Assembly: GCF_005503145.1 (NCBI RefSeq) | Contig: NZ_SCNV01000015.1 | Span: 1 to 64,000 of the forward strand | Source of the DNA: Burkholderia sp. 4M9327F10 | GTDB lineage: Bacteria; Pseudomonadota; Gammaproteobacteria; Burkholderiales; Burkholderiaceae | Direction: 5' to 3' | DNA length: 64,000 nt | In this document: piece after piece, positions 26,289 through 36,131 of the stretch | Numbering within the stretch: position 1 is the first letter of the stretch | Layout: each line of letters begins with the position of its first letter | The notes under the pieces: generated by a model | Told to the model about the DNA's origin: nothing | Seen by the model: only the letters and a program-made list of their open reading frames with translations | Databases searched by the model: none | Made by a program: the position numbers and the translations under genes

Positions 26289-27528
26289 CTTGATCTCCGT
26301 AGGAAGCCAGCATGTCATTACCCTGCCGAGCGGGCCTTCCGTGGATCGCATCCGCAAGGACCTCACACTGCTTGCGGGGGTTGTATACGTCATCAATGAT
26401 CCTGAAACAGTTGTCCCGTGTGCGCCAGCGATCATGAAATACCTGGGGAAACTCCATGAGGCACCTCGTCAGATCGAGCAGGTTTCCGTATTGGAATAGC
26501 ATCCCCGAGAAACCCTCTACCACCGCCTCCACTTCGGGCATTTGGCGATCCATGTCGGAATGGGTAATGACGGGTGTGCCGAACATCAGCGAATGCATCG
26601 CGGTCAACCCGACCTTCCCCGGCGACACAACGACGTCCGAATCGAAGATATACGTTGCAACAGCTTTCTCGTCGTATAGTTCGCCGACAAAGTCGACCTT
26701 CAACTTCAACTCCGTTGCGAGATCCTTGAGCTTTTGTTCAGCAGGTCCACCCCCGATAAGGGTTAGCTTGAACTGGCAGCCAGATGTCTCCTGCGCCAAC
26801 GACGCCGCGCGCAGCAACAGGTCATATTCACATTTATCCGTTAGCCGTGAGACACCAAGAATGCACAGCTCCGCAGCTTGCTCGCGCTGCGCGCTCTGGC
26901 CCAGCAGGTCAAGCCGCGTGTTCAACTGAGACTGGTAGTCCAGGCTATTGAAACCAACATAAAGATTTCGGGCTCGAAACCCGAACTTCTCGGCAATACA
27001 TTTCGCACGATATCCGTACAGATATTGCGCATGCCCAAGTGAAAAGAAAACGCGTCTTACGAAGTTTTTGACATTTCGCTTTTCTGACAGAAAGCCGTGA
27101 CCCCAAAATATGACGCGCTTCCCCGACATGCACCCTATCAACGCCGCCAGCCACGTCGTAAAGAAATTTGGGTTGGCCAGCAGTATCAATACGTCGAACT
27201 CGCTCGATAATGACGCCAGCACGGCAGCCCATTGGAAGGAAATCTTGCCGACAGTCCTGACTGGAGCCGCCCTGAAATCGTCTTTGTTTGCGAAACTAAA
27301 CGAAGGAATGCCTTGATACCGTTCTACTGGATCGCCAAAGAAGGTCGAATCGAAGTCCTGCGCAACAATCGCGTCAAGCACGCCCTTTCGATAGTGCGGG
27401 AAGAAGTGATACACGATGGCGACCTTGGGCGCTTTCTTTTGCCCCACGACTCGGCCTGATTGGCGGGCATCCTGTGTCGGAGCGGACACACGATTTCTCG
27501 AGCGGCGCATGAAGTTATTGGTCATCAT
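26272..27528 (-). CDS. Glycosyltransferase, GT4-like (GT-B fold)
   Basis: 418 aa. Starts at the ATGATG at 27528 after GGGGAAG. The N-terminal half opens PKVAIVYHFFPHYRKGVLDAI and the C-terminal half has LCILGVSRLTDKCEYDLLLRAA and the nucleotide-sugar region VVSPGKVGLTAMHSLMFGTPVITH. The usual E-x7-E of GT4 is not intact: the first Glu position reads G or K here. Its start overlaps the stop of the preceding gene. It lies in the middle of the EPS operon; linkage is unknown. Confidence 0.82.
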   Translation of the reverse strand: MMTNNFMRRSRNRVSAPTQDARQSGRVVGQKKAPKVAIVYHFFPHYRKGVLDAIVAQDFDSTFFGDPVERYQGIPSFSFANKDDFRAAPVRTVGKISFQWAAVLASLSSEFDVLILLANPNFFTTWLAALIGCMSGKRVIFWGHGFLSEKRNVKNFVRRVFFSLGHAQYLYGYRAKCIAEKFGFRARNLYVGFNSLDYQSQLNTRLDLLGQSAQREQAAELCILGVSRLTDKCEYDLLLRAASLAQETSGCQFKLTLIGGGPAEQKLKDLATELKLKVDFVGELYDEKAVATYIFDSDVVVSPGKVGLTAMHSLMFGTPVITHSDMDRQMPEVEAVVEGFSGMLFQYGNLLDLTRCLMEFPQVFHDRWRTRDNCFRIIDDVYNPRKQCEVLADAIHGRPARQGNDMLASYGDQDARGA

Positions 27529-28756
27529 GCTTCCCCGCGCCATGGACTACGGCAATCGCGTCTATCACATTACTTCCAAAGGAATTGGGACTATGCTCGC
27601 TGGCAAACCTGGCCAGTTGAGGCGAGTTCCTGATCGAGTGCATGGCCGATTGCAGCTTTGCCCAGTCGAAGCGTGGCTTCGGTGCCGATGCGCTCAAAAA
27701 ATCGTCCCACCGCAGACCCAGCAATCTTTTCCCCCGATAGTTGTCGATCAGGCCGTAATTCGAAGTAATCACCGGCACGCCGGCCTGGGCTGCCTGGATC
27801 AGTACGCCACTCATTCCGCTAAAGTTCTCGTAACACAGCCACATCGAGTCGGCCGCCGCAAATACCTGCCCTTCTTCCAGTTCGGAACAGAACCTGTTGA
27901 GAACGATCACCTGCGACGCACGCTCCCCGGCCGTCAGCATGAAAGATTGAATCATCTGGGCCGCCTCCTTATCCTGTACGCCTGCAAGCACCAGCCGAAA
28001 ATACTTCGGAAGGTCCGCGGCGGAGAACAATGTGAGCAATCGCGCAAGACCCTTTCTTGGACTAAGCGCCCCATAGGCCGCGACAACAAAGTGTCCCTCT
28101 TCCAGGCCCAAAGCTCGCCGAGCTTCATGGCGATCCGCTGGCTGGCCGATGAACGACGTGTCTGGGACATATCTGATCTTCCCTGCGACATTTGGCATCT
28201 TTCGCATGACATACTGCGGCAATGGCTCATCTATCGTCGTAGCGAGCGCTAGCTTGCTCAGGCCGAGCAATCGCCGAAACAGGACGTTATTGACGACGTC
28301 CTGCATTCCCGTAGGTCCGGCAATACCGCAGGCGTGGTGATGAAACCTGGCGGCAAGGATCATGCCGCCGAAAGGTGTGTCGCCAAAAGGCGAGCCATAG
28401 AATCCGGCTACCTTGTCAAAGTAGTTGAGGTATGGAACGTAGACGAAGTCCGCAATGCGAGTTTTACGGTAATCAATGTAACCCTGTTCGACGGCACGCA
28501 GGTAAGCTCGCTGACCCAACAGGAGTTGAAGCCTTCCATAGTGAGTTCCACGGGGAATCTCCGGCATCATCGCGACGTCCAGGTCGCGTCCCAATGCCGA
28601 TACCGTCATGCGGCCTGCCGGATGTGCAAGCGCCGATGCCGTCGTCATCAGCGTAACTTTCCATCCCCTGCGCAAGGCATTTTCGGCGATAAGGCGCACG
28701 TACAGCACCATCCGATGCCCGGTCGCCTCCGGCTCCACTATCAGAAGCGTCGTCAT
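27515..28756 (-). CDS. Glycosyltransferase, GT4-like
   Basis: 413 aa. The opening MTTLLIVEPEATGHRMVLYVRLIAENAL and the later VVAAYGALSPRKGLARLLTLF with SMWLCYENFSGMSGVLIQAAQAGVPVITSNYG give a GT-B fold. It overlaps both neighbours (ATGA with the gene at 28753, and 14 bp with that at 26272), indicating tight coupling. Donor and acceptor are not determinable. Confidence 0.8.
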   Translation of the reverse strand: MTTLLIVEPEATGHRMVLYVRLIAENALRRGWKVTLMTTASALAHPAGRMTVSALGRDLDVAMMPEIPRGTHYGRLQLLLGQRAYLRAVEQGYIDYRKTRIADFVYVPYLNYFDKVAGFYGSPFGDTPFGGMILAARFHHHACGIAGPTGMQDVVNNVLFRRLLGLSKLALATTIDEPLPQYVMRKMPNVAGKIRYVPDTSFIGQPADRHEARRALGLEEGHFVVAAYGALSPRKGLARLLTLFSAADLPKYFRLVLAGVQDKEAAQMIQSFMLTAGERASQVIVLNRFCSELEEGQVFAAADSMWLCYENFSGMSGVLIQAAQAGVPVITSNYGLIDNYRGKRLLGLRWDDFLSASAPKPRFDWAKLQSAMHSIRNSPQLARFASEHSPNSFGSNVIDAIAVVHGAGKHDDQ

Positions 28757-29898
28757 ATCATCCGCCCCTTACCTTGTGGATGCAAAGGCGCCGCAGAAGT
28801 TACGTCACGAAACAGCCCCGTATACCGCTCGGCGACATGCGCGATTGAATACGCGGTCACATCGCGTTGGTGACGCGCGGGTCCTTCAGAGAGCCCCTTT
28901 TCAATCGCTGTTGCATAGCTTCGATGATTTGCCGGGTCAACAGTAACGACACCCGCAAAGCGTGAGGCAAAGTCGAAGACGGGGAGATTCGCTGCCACAA
29001 TCGGCACGCCACTCGCCAGTGCCTCAATCATGGCTATGCTGTGCGCCTCCCGCGCGGAGGGCATCACGTAAACGTCGGCAGCGGCAAGCAAAGCCGGAAT
29101 GTCGCTGCGGCTACCGAGAATCCGTACCTTTTTCTGCAAACCATGTTGCTTGATCAATGCATGGAGCGCGTCGCCGTATGCCATGTCTTCAGTCAGTCCA
29201 GCGAGCCAGAGTTCTGCCGGTCGGCCGACGCGAATCATTTCGTGTACCGCCAGAATGCTGGCAGCCTGGTTCTTCACCGCGGTGAGCCGCCCAACCTGAA
29301 GCACCACCGGAACGTTGTCCGCTACGCCAAAATCAGCGCGAACCCGCCGCCTGGCCGCCTGATCGAACACGAACTGATCAACCGCGGTGCCGTTCGGGAT
29401 CGTCAGAAGTCGCCGGGGCGTGCCACACCGCAGGCGATAGTTGTTTGCCGCAGCTTCCGTGACCGTCACCACTGCCGCGGTGCCTGACTGGAGCATCCGC
29501 TCACTGAGCCTTAGAAGCCTGCCCGCGTAGTCATCATTGGTGGCTGCATGGAGTACCGTCACGACGGGTGCCGCGGACCCCGTCAATTTCAATGCGAGGC
29601 GTGCATACGCGGCCGGAATCACCGAATGCGCCACAATCACATCCGGCTTGAAGTCGCGCAAAGTGGCAAGGATGAGCCGAAGTCTGCCCAGGCGCCCTAG
29701 CAGGCGAGGCGGCGACGTGCACCAGACACCGTTGTTCTTCAGGGCCGTCCAGACAGGCTCAAAAGCATCCTCACACGGATTGATGCCGAGGATGCCGGTC
29801 ACAACCTGATGACCCTCGGCATGCACCTGAGCCAAGGTGGCCGCAAGTATTTCCGCCCCGGAGTGCCGCGGTGTCAAAACCATTTGCAAGATTCGCAT
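28753..29898 (-). CDS. Glycosyltransferase family 4
   Basis: 381 aa with a clear GT4 pattern: MRILQMVLTPRHSGAEILAATLA (acceptor half, GG-like loop), VVLQVGRLTAVKNQAASILAV, and REAHSIAMIEALASGVPIVAANLP with an intact E-x7-E (EAHSIAMIE). It sits 9 bp after the Wzx gene and overlaps the next gene by 4 bp. It should add one sugar to the undecaprenyl-linked repeat in the cytoplasm. Confidence 0.9.
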   Translation of the reverse strand: MRILQMVLTPRHSGAEILAATLAQVHAEGHQVVTGILGINPCEDAFEPVWTALKNNGVWCTSPPRLLGRLGRLRLILATLRDFKPDVIVAHSVIPAAYARLALKLTGSAAPVVTVLHAATNDDYAGRLLRLSERMLQSGTAAVVTVTEAAANNYRLRCGTPRRLLTIPNGTAVDQFVFDQAARRRVRADFGVADNVPVVLQVGRLTAVKNQAASILAVHEMIRVGRPAELWLAGLTEDMAYGDALHALIKQHGLQKKVRILGSRSDIPALLAAADVYVMPSAREAHSIAMIEALASGVPIVAANLPVFDFASRFAGVVTVDPANHRSYATAIEKGLSEGPARHQRDVTAYSIAHVAERYTGLFRDVTSAAPLHPQGKGRMI

Positions 29899-29907
29899 TG
29901 TCCTCTC

Positions 29908-31308
29908 TCACCCGGTCGTCAAAGAGAAGCCTGCCCTTAACCTCTGCAGGGGCAACACCAGAGCGATGGCACTCACGAAACCCAATCCGACCTCGTGATA
30001 CGGGACCGACGATAACAATTGACTCAGGATCGCGATCAGCCCCGCGACCGGCACGCCGACAGTGGCGAGCGGCAACAACTGCCGCGCCTGGTCGGGCGCG
30101 CTCGAGAGCACATCCCAAAGCATCAAAACGGCGCAGGTCAACACTGAAACCGCTGCGGCCAGGGCGACTCCGATAGCACCCAGCCACGGTGCAAGAAGCG
30201 CCGACGCGGCAACCAGCACGGCCAGCTGAACAACAGTTGCGCGTGTCACCCGGCTGGGCTTTCCCGTTCCGCGCAGATATGCCGTGAGCAGTCCGACCAG
30301 CACGCCCGCTGCCATCAGGTAGACAAAGACGCGAAAGAACGGAACGGCGCCACCCCATTGGTCACCCAGCGCCAACTGGATCACTTCGCGGGCGACCACA
30401 CATAGAAACGTCGCAAGCACCAATGCAATCGTTCCAAGATGGTTGAATAGCGTCATCGCACATCGCACGGCGCGACTGTTGTCGTGGCGCGCGAGCTCGG
30501 CGAAATTCGGAAACAGGTACTGACTGAGCGCAATGCCAAAGTCGGCTACACCGAATTGCGCCAGGCGGCTTGCTGTCTGGTACAAACCCAGCGTCTGCAC
30601 TCCAAACGTCTTGACTGTAATGATCCGGTCCAACTGATTGACGATGACGGTCAGCAAACTGCTTGCCCAAACCCAGCGGCCGAATTGCATGACCTCACCA
30701 AGCGGTTTCGTATTGAAGTTCAGTCGAGGCCGTGTTGAAAACACAATATGCGACGCGACAGCCTTCATAAATTCCGAGAGTGGCAGAGCAGCAAGCACCC
30801 AGATGACTTCCCGATAGCTGAAGGCCGCGATAGCGGACATGACAAAATCCGCCGTGACAAACGTTGTGGTGAGCAACGCAACGGTGCGAAAGCGCCGCTG
30901 CCGTTGTGCAATCACGACCCGTACGCTGGCAAGGCACCTCGCGAGCGGAACCAGCGCGACCATTTGCAGGACACCTGTGCCCTCCGGAATGTTCATCAAC
31001 CGTGCAATAGGACCGGAAGCGGCAAATAACACAACGGTCAGAAACAGGCCGCGCACGGCGGTGGCGGTCCACAATGCGTCGAGGCTCGCCTGGTCCAGCA
31101 GTTCGCGCCGCTGAATCAGTGCATGGCTCATACCCATCTCGGTCAGCGACTCGGCGATTGACAGGGCCATGAGGCAAGCTGCAATGAGGCCAATCGAGTG
31201 TGGTCCCAGCAGACGTGCCAGCAGGAAGAACTTGAATGCCACCAGCAAGCGGGAAACGCCCTGTTGAGCGAAAACCCATGTCGCGCTGCTTTCGTCGAAT
31301 CGAATCAT
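29908..31308 (-). CDS. wzx: Wzx-type oligosaccharide flippase
   Basis: 466 aa, about twelve predicted membrane segments. The N-terminus WVFAQQGVSRLLVAFKFFLLARLLGPHSIGLIAACLM is typical of the Polysacc_synt/WzxC family. I use the ATG at 31308 (AGAGAACC upstream), since the longer frame from 31425 lies within fcl. It would move undecaprenyl-pyrophosphate-linked repeats to the periplasmic face for Wzy. It is the only flippase in the locus, which supports the Wzx/Wzy route together with wza, wzb and wzc. Confidence 0.9.
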   Translation of the reverse strand: MIRFDESSATWVFAQQGVSRLLVAFKFFLLARLLGPHSIGLIAACLMALSIAESLTEMGMSHALIQRRELLDQASLDALWTATAVRGLFLTVVLFAASGPIARLMNIPEGTGVLQMVALVPLARCLASVRVVIAQRQRRFRTVALLTTTFVTADFVMSAIAAFSYREVIWVLAALPLSEFMKAVASHIVFSTRPRLNFNTKPLGEVMQFGRWVWASSLLTVIVNQLDRIITVKTFGVQTLGLYQTASRLAQFGVADFGIALSQYLFPNFAELARHDNSRAVRCAMTLFNHLGTIALVLATFLCVVAREVIQLALGDQWGGAVPFFRVFVYLMAAGVLVGLLTAYLRGTGKPSRVTRATVVQLAVLVAASALLAPWLGAIGVALAAAVSVLTCAVLMLWDVLSSAPDQARQLLPLATVGVPVAGLIAILSQLLSSVPYHEVGLGFVSAIALVLPLQRLRAGFSLTTG

Positions 31309-31331
31309 GTCGGTTCTCTGCCGGTATGCGG

Positions 31332-32282
31332 CTACGCCCGCTCTAGCGCTTGCGACTCGTGGTGCAGCAAGTAGTCCTGGTACGTCGCGGCCAAACCGGC
31401 CTCGAGACTGATCTTCGCGCGCCATCCAAGGTCCGCAAGCTTGCTGACGTCGAGCAGCTTTTGCGGTGTACCGTCCGGTTTGCCGGCATCAAATTCGATG
31501 CGGCCGTCGAACCCGACCGTATGCATTGCTGCGCGCGCCAGCTCTGCGATCGTGACATCTTCGCCGCAACCGACGTTGTACAAACCCACTCCGATACCGC
31601 GCTCAAGGAGAAACAGCGCCGCATCAGCCATATCGTCGATATGGAGGAACTCGCGGCGTGCCCGCCCGGTACCCCAGACCAGCAGGCTCTCCGCACCGGC
31701 CGATTTCGCTTCATGAGCTTTGCGTAGCAGCGCCGGCAACACATGACTTGTCTTCAGGTCATAGTTGTCGTTCGGCCCATAGAGGTTGGTCGGCATCAGC
31801 GACACGTATTGCGTGCCATACTGGCGATTGAAGGCCTCGCATAGCTTGATACCGGCGATCTTTGCTATGGCATAGGGTTCGTTGGTTTTCTCCAGGGGCC
31901 CCGTCAGCAGATAATCTTCCTTGATCGGCTGCGGGCAATCACGCGGATAAATGCACGACGAGCCTAGAAACAACAAGCGCTGAACACCCGCCCGATAGGC
32001 CGCGTGAATCACATTGGCCTCGATGATCAGATTCTGATACAGGAAGTCCGCCGGGTAAGTGTCATTAGCCAGAATGCCGCCGACCTTGGCGGCAGCCAGC
32101 ACGACCACCTCAATCTGCTCGTCGCGGAAGAACGACTCCACGCGAGCCTGGTTGTTCAGGTCAAGTTCGGAACGGCTGCGCGTCACCAGGTTGCAATAGC
32201 CGCGAGCGGTAAGGCCGCGGACCAGAGCGGAGCCAGCCATTCCGCGATGCCCCGCGACAAAGATTCGAGCGCTCTTGTTCAT
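31332..32282 (-). CDS. fcl: GDP-L-fucose synthase
   Basis: 316 aa. Converts GDP-4-keto-6-deoxy-mannose to GDP-L-fucose (3,5-epimerisation and NADPH reduction). The Rossmann motif is VAGHRGMAGSALVRGL; the catalytic Ser is in LFLGSSCIYPRD and the Tyr/Lys pair in EPYAIAKIAG; EDYLLTGPLEKTNEPY is a diagnostic Fcl segment. I start at 32282 (MNKSAR), 5 bp after the gmd stop, although the Shine-Dalgarno is weak. Its presence instead of an Rmd reductase predicts L-fucose in the polymer. Confidence 0.96.
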   Translation of the reverse strand: MNKSARIFVAGHRGMAGSALVRGLTARGYCNLVTRSRSELDLNNQARVESFFRDEQIEVVVLAAAKVGGILANDTYPADFLYQNLIIEANVIHAAYRAGVQRLLFLGSSCIYPRDCPQPIKEDYLLTGPLEKTNEPYAIAKIAGIKLCEAFNRQYGTQYVSLMPTNLYGPNDNYDLKTSHVLPALLRKAHEAKSAGAESLLVWGTGRARREFLHIDDMADAALFLLERGIGVGLYNVGCGEDVTIAELARAAMHTVGFDGRIEFDAGKPDGTPQKLLDVSKLADLGWRAKISLEAGLAATYQDYLLHHESQALERA

Positions 32283-32287
32283 GATGA

Positions 32288-33406
32288 TTACTCGTTGTAC
32301 TCGAATACCTTGAAGCCGGCCAGCGTCACCAGAGCATCGCGCCTGGCAACCTGATAATCGGCCCGCACCATCTCCTTGACCAGAGAGGCGAACGAAGTGG
32401 CCGGCTTCCATCCGAGCCTTTCGTGTGCCTTTGTCGGATCGCCGAGGAGAGTTTCGACTTCGGTAGGACGGAAGTAGCGCGGATCGACACGCACGATTAC
32501 GCTGCCGGGGCTCACCTTCGCCTCCGTGCCTTCGACCTTTTCGACGATACCGACCTCGCCGGCGCCACTGCCCTCAAAGCGTATGGTGATGCCCAATTCG
32601 GCAGCCGCATATTGAACGAACTGGCGCACGCTGTACTGCACCCCCGTCGCAATCACAAAGTCTTCGGGCTGTTCCTGCTGCAGCATCAGCCATTGCATTT
32701 CGACGTAATCCCGGGCGTGTCCCCAGTCCCGCAGCGCGGACAGGTTACCCAGATGCAGGCAGTCCTGCAGACCTGCCGCGATGCGTGCAATCGCCCGCGT
32801 GATTTTGCGCGTCACAAAGGTTTCGCCACGGACAGGCGATTCATGGTTGAACAGAATCCCGTTGCACGCGTAGATGCCATATGCCTCGCGGTAATTGACT
32901 GTGATCCAGTACGCGTACAGCTTGGCCACTGCATACGGGCTTCGCGGGTAGAACGGGGTGCTCTCCTTCTGCGGGATCTCCTGCACCAATCCGTAGAGCT
33001 CCGATGTCGAGGCCTGATAGAAGCGGGTCTTTTTCTCAAGGCCGAGAATCCGGATCGCTTCAAGGATGCGCAAGGCGCCAATCCCGTCTGCGTTAGCGGT
33101 GTACTCCGGTTCCTCGAACGAAACCGCGACGTGGCTTTGCGCTGCGAGGTTATAGATCTCGTCGGGCCGTACGCGCTGAATAATGCGCGTAAGGCTCGTC
33201 GAGTCCGTCAGGTCGCCGTGGTGCAGTATGAAGCGGCGGTCTTCGGCGTGCGGGTCCTGGTACAAGTGGTCGATCCGGTCTGTATTGAACAGCGAAGCGC
33301 GCCGCTTGATGCCATGCACTTCGTAGTCCTTCTCCAGCAGTAGCTCCGCAAGGTACGAGCCATCCTGGCCTGTCACACCGGTAATCAAGGCAACTTTTCG
33401 ATTCAT
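32288..33406 (-). CDS. gmd: GDP-mannose 4,6-dehydratase
   Basis: 372 aa. Makes GDP-4-keto-6-deoxy-D-mannose from GDP-mannose, feeding Fcl. NADP-binding start KVALITGVTGQDGSYLAELLLEK; STSELYG and YAVAKLYAYWITVNYREAYG hold the catalytic Thr/Glu and Tyr/Lys. The ATG at 33406 follows GAGGAGC; the frame to 33454 adds an unlikely Arg-rich extension. It lies 66 bp after wzc and 5 bp before fcl. Confidence 0.97.
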   Translation of the reverse strand: MNRKVALITGVTGQDGSYLAELLLEKDYEVHGIKRRASLFNTDRIDHLYQDPHAEDRRFILHHGDLTDSTSLTRIIQRVRPDEIYNLAAQSHVAVSFEEPEYTANADGIGALRILEAIRILGLEKKTRFYQASTSELYGLVQEIPQKESTPFYPRSPYAVAKLYAYWITVNYREAYGIYACNGILFNHESPVRGETFVTRKITRAIARIAAGLQDCLHLGNLSALRDWGHARDYVEMQWLMLQQEQPEDFVIATGVQYSVRQFVQYAAAELGITIRFEGSGAGEVGIVEKVEGTEAKVSPGSVIVRVDPRYFRPTEVETLLGDPTKAHERLGWKPATSFASLVKEMVRADYQVARRDALVTLAGFKVFEYNE

Positions 33407-33472
33407 GATTTGATGCTCCTCAGTATCGTTGCGCCGCGTGCGTCCGCGCGCCATTCCGTGGTGTTGTCATAC

Positions 33473-35686
33473 TTACTCTGGAGTGCTCTCGTACCCGTAA
33501 TAGCCGGAGTAATAGGTCCCATAGCCGACGCGCCGCTGGGGCACATCGGTGAACAGCACGCCTTTCAGCGTTACGCCGCCATTGCGCAAACGGTTCGCGG
33601 ATTCCAGAATTTCCGCCATCGGATGGCGGCCGTGACGAACCACCAGCAGGGTTGCGCCCGCGTGCCTGCCGATCAGTGCCGCGTCTGTGACGGCCAGTAC
33701 CGGCGGGGTATCGACAATGACGATGTCGTATTGGCTCGAGAAGTGATCGAGCATGGTCCTGAACCGCTCGCTCATCAGCAATTCAGCCGGGTTCGGCGGC
33801 AATGAGCCCTTCGGCAGCACGTCCAGACCAGGGAGGACATTGCGCAAAACCGCACTTTCGGCCTCGCGCCCCGCAATGACATCCGACAGCCCGGGTTGTC
33901 TCGCCACGCCGAAGTAGCCGTGGAGATCGCCGCGCCGCATGTCGGCGTCAATCAGCATCACACGCTTGCCGCCGCTCGCCAGCACCGCGGCCAGATTGAC
34001 CGACATGAACGACTTGCCGACTTCAGGGCGCGGGCCAGTTATCACGAGCACATTGTTGGAGACATCGAGCAATCCGAACTGCAGCGCGGTACGCAAGCTG
34101 CGTATCCCCTCGATCGCCACATCGTGCGATGCAGATGAGGCCAGCACGTGCTGTCCGCCGCTGCCGCGACGAATGCCATGATTCAGACGAACCTGCGCTT
34201 CGCTGTGCGGTACCGTTGCGTACACCGGCAGCCCGAGCGCCTGTTCGATTTCTTCACTGTGCTCTATCCCGCCGAATAGCGCCCGCTTGACGAATGCCGC
34301 TGCCGTTCCTGCGATCAGCCCCAGCGCGGCCGCCAGCGCAACTACGACGACACGCTTGGGCTTGACCGGCGAATCCTCGGCGACGGCGTAGTCCACTACC
34401 CGGACGTTACCCACCTGACCGGCCTTAACGATGCGCAACTGCTGGGCGCTGTCCAGCAGGTTCGTATACAACTCCGTATCAACTCGGACATCACGCAACA
34501 AGCGCAAGGCGGACTGCTCGGTGTCCGGCAAGGTCATGACGTGCTTGTTGAACTGCTCCTGCTGCGCCTGCAGCGATGCAATTTGCGAGCTTAGCGCGAC
34601 CACTGCCGGATGCGACTCGGAAAAGCGTTGCGTCATCTCGATACGCTGTTGCTGCAGATCGACGAGCTTGGTCTTGTTATCGACAATCTGTTGCAGCAGC
34701 AAACGGCTTTCCTCAGTCAGGTCGACAGTGCCCTTGCGGTTGCGGAACTCGTTGTAGCGATCCTCTGCCTCGTCAAGCTGCTTGCGCAGTTGCGGCAATT
34801 GTTGATCGAGGAAAGCGAGCGTGTGTTCGGCTTCGGCGGATTTCCGGTCGATGTTCTGCTGAACGTAGGCGGCGGCAATGGTGTTGATGATCTCCGCGAT
34901 GCGCTTGCTGTCCGCACCGTCGAGCGTAACGCCGATCACTCCGGATTGCTTGGTCTTCTCCGCAATGACGAGCGCATTCTGTAGCTGATCGATGGTGCCG
35001 AGCGTTGACGCGCGCCTCAAAATGAACTGCGTGCCGGGCCGGGCCACGAGTCGTGCCACTTGCAATTCCACCTTGCCTTTCGGTTCTTCGCCCTGGATTT
35101 TCCGACCAACCTGACCATGCAGAACGATTTCGCCATCGGGGTCCAGCAAATCGAACTGGTCGCCGCCACGCGCCACAAGCCTGTACTCAGCGTCGTACCG
35201 GTCTCCCGGCACGTCGAAATCCGAAATGTCGATTTTCTCGCCGCCCCACGCGAAACGGCTCATGCCGAACCAAGGCGAGGCCGGCTTACCTTCGCTTGCG
35301 TGACGCGCCACAATCGAACCAAGCAACGGGAAATAGCGTGGCGCCGCGCTGATATCGAGGTGCAGCGTGCGGACTGTCTGGCCGACCACGAGACGCGAGC
35401 GGATCAGCTCGATTTCGGCATCGGCGGTCTGCTTGGTGTCGAATATCGACGCCAGATCACCCAGCGCATCCTTCGCTGAATCGGCGCTATCCTCCACCTG
35501 GATCATCGCGTCGGCACGATAAACCGGTGTCGCGAGAAACGCGTAGAGCATACCCAGCAGCAGCACGGCCGCCGCAGTCGCGAGGATCAGCTTCCAGCTC
35601 TCCGCGATCACCGCAAGGTAGTCGGAAAGATGAATTTCGTCGCCGTTTGGCGCTTCGATGATTCGGTTCTGAATTAAGGATGCCAT
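33473..35686 (-). CDS. wzc: Polysaccharide co-polymerase and tyrosine autokinase (Wzc)
   Basis: 737 aa. Inner-membrane PCP-2a protein. A Wzz domain spans about residues 15-450 with membrane segments near 33-52 and 448-466 and a periplasmic coiled coil around 280-400. A cytoplasmic BY-kinase follows, with Walker A PEVGKSFMSVNLA, Walker A' MLIDADMRRG and Walker B IVIVDTPPV. The C-terminus has six Tyr in GYGTYYSGYYGYESTPE, the autophosphorylation cluster that Wzb resets. It controls chain length and export with Wza. It starts 4 bp after the wzb stop. Confidence 0.95.
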   Translation of the reverse strand: MASLIQNRIIEAPNGDEIHLSDYLAVIAESWKLILATAAAVLLLGMLYAFLATPVYRADAMIQVEDSADSAKDALGDLASIFDTKQTADAEIELIRSRLVVGQTVRTLHLDISAAPRYFPLLGSIVARHASEGKPASPWFGMSRFAWGGEKIDISDFDVPGDRYDAEYRLVARGGDQFDLLDPDGEIVLHGQVGRKIQGEEPKGKVELQVARLVARPGTQFILRRASTLGTIDQLQNALVIAEKTKQSGVIGVTLDGADSKRIAEIINTIAAAYVQQNIDRKSAEAEHTLAFLDQQLPQLRKQLDEAEDRYNEFRNRKGTVDLTEESRLLLQQIVDNKTKLVDLQQQRIEMTQRFSESHPAVVALSSQIASLQAQQEQFNKHVMTLPDTEQSALRLLRDVRVDTELYTNLLDSAQQLRIVKAGQVGNVRVVDYAVAEDSPVKPKRVVVVALAAALGLIAGTAAAFVKRALFGGIEHSEEIEQALGLPVYATVPHSEAQVRLNHGIRRGSGGQHVLASSASHDVAIEGIRSLRTALQFGLLDVSNNVLVITGPRPEVGKSFMSVNLAAVLASGGKRVMLIDADMRRGDLHGYFGVARQPGLSDVIAGREAESAVLRNVLPGLDVLPKGSLPPNPAELLMSERFRTMLDHFSSQYDIVIVDTPPVLAVTDAALIGRHAGATLLVVRHGRHPMAEILESANRLRNGGVTLKGVLFTDVPQRRVGYGTYYSGYYGYESTPE

Positions 35687-35690
35687 GTAA

Positions 35691-36131
35691 TTAGTTAGTC
35701 AATCGAATCATTGCGTCAATCCACCATTCCAGACCCTGCTCGATCTGCGCCAATGTTTTTTCGAACACCGCGCGTTCCTTTCGATAGGGGTCCACTACAT
35801 CAATCCCCGCGCGCTCGGCAATGCGATATACCTTTCCCTTAGAAAACGGATAGGCCGCTTCGATTTGCCTGCGCTGCGCGGCTGTCATGGCCAGAACGAG
35901 GCTGGCACAACGCATGTGTTGCAGGTTTAGACCCACCGCGGTGTGGCCGGCGATGTCGATCTTCCGCTCGCTCATCAACTCGATTGCCAAGGGGTCCGGG
36001 CCACGTCCGACGAGCGCACCCAACCCGGCAGAAATGACGCTGACGCCAGGCAGCCGCTTGGCGAGCAGGCCCTCGGCCATCGGACTGCGGCAGATATTGC
36101 CCTCACAGACAAAAAGAACGCTGTCGATCAT
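35691..36131 (-). CDS. wzb: Low-molecular-weight protein-tyrosine phosphatase (Wzb)
   Basis: 146 aa. The P-loop is FVCEGNICRSPMAEG, C-x5-R with the catalytic Cys near residue 9, and the general acid lies in DVVDPYRK near residue 117. It dephosphorylates the Tyr cluster of Wzc, which is needed for cycles of polymer assembly. Cytoplasmic. ATGA overlap with the wza stop (36128-36131). Confidence 0.96.
   Translation of the reverse strand: MIDSVLFVCEGNICRSPMAEGLLAKRLPGVSVISAGLGALVGRGPDPLAIELMSERKIDIAGHTAVGLNLQHMRCASLVLAMTAAQRRQIEAAYPFSKGKVYRIAERAGIDVVDPYRKERAVFEKTLAQIEQGLEWWIDAMIRLTN

Noticed and set aside
32423..33343. 306-codon plus-strand frame opposite gmd
   Set aside because: Antisense shadow; gmd motifs are intact on the minus strand.
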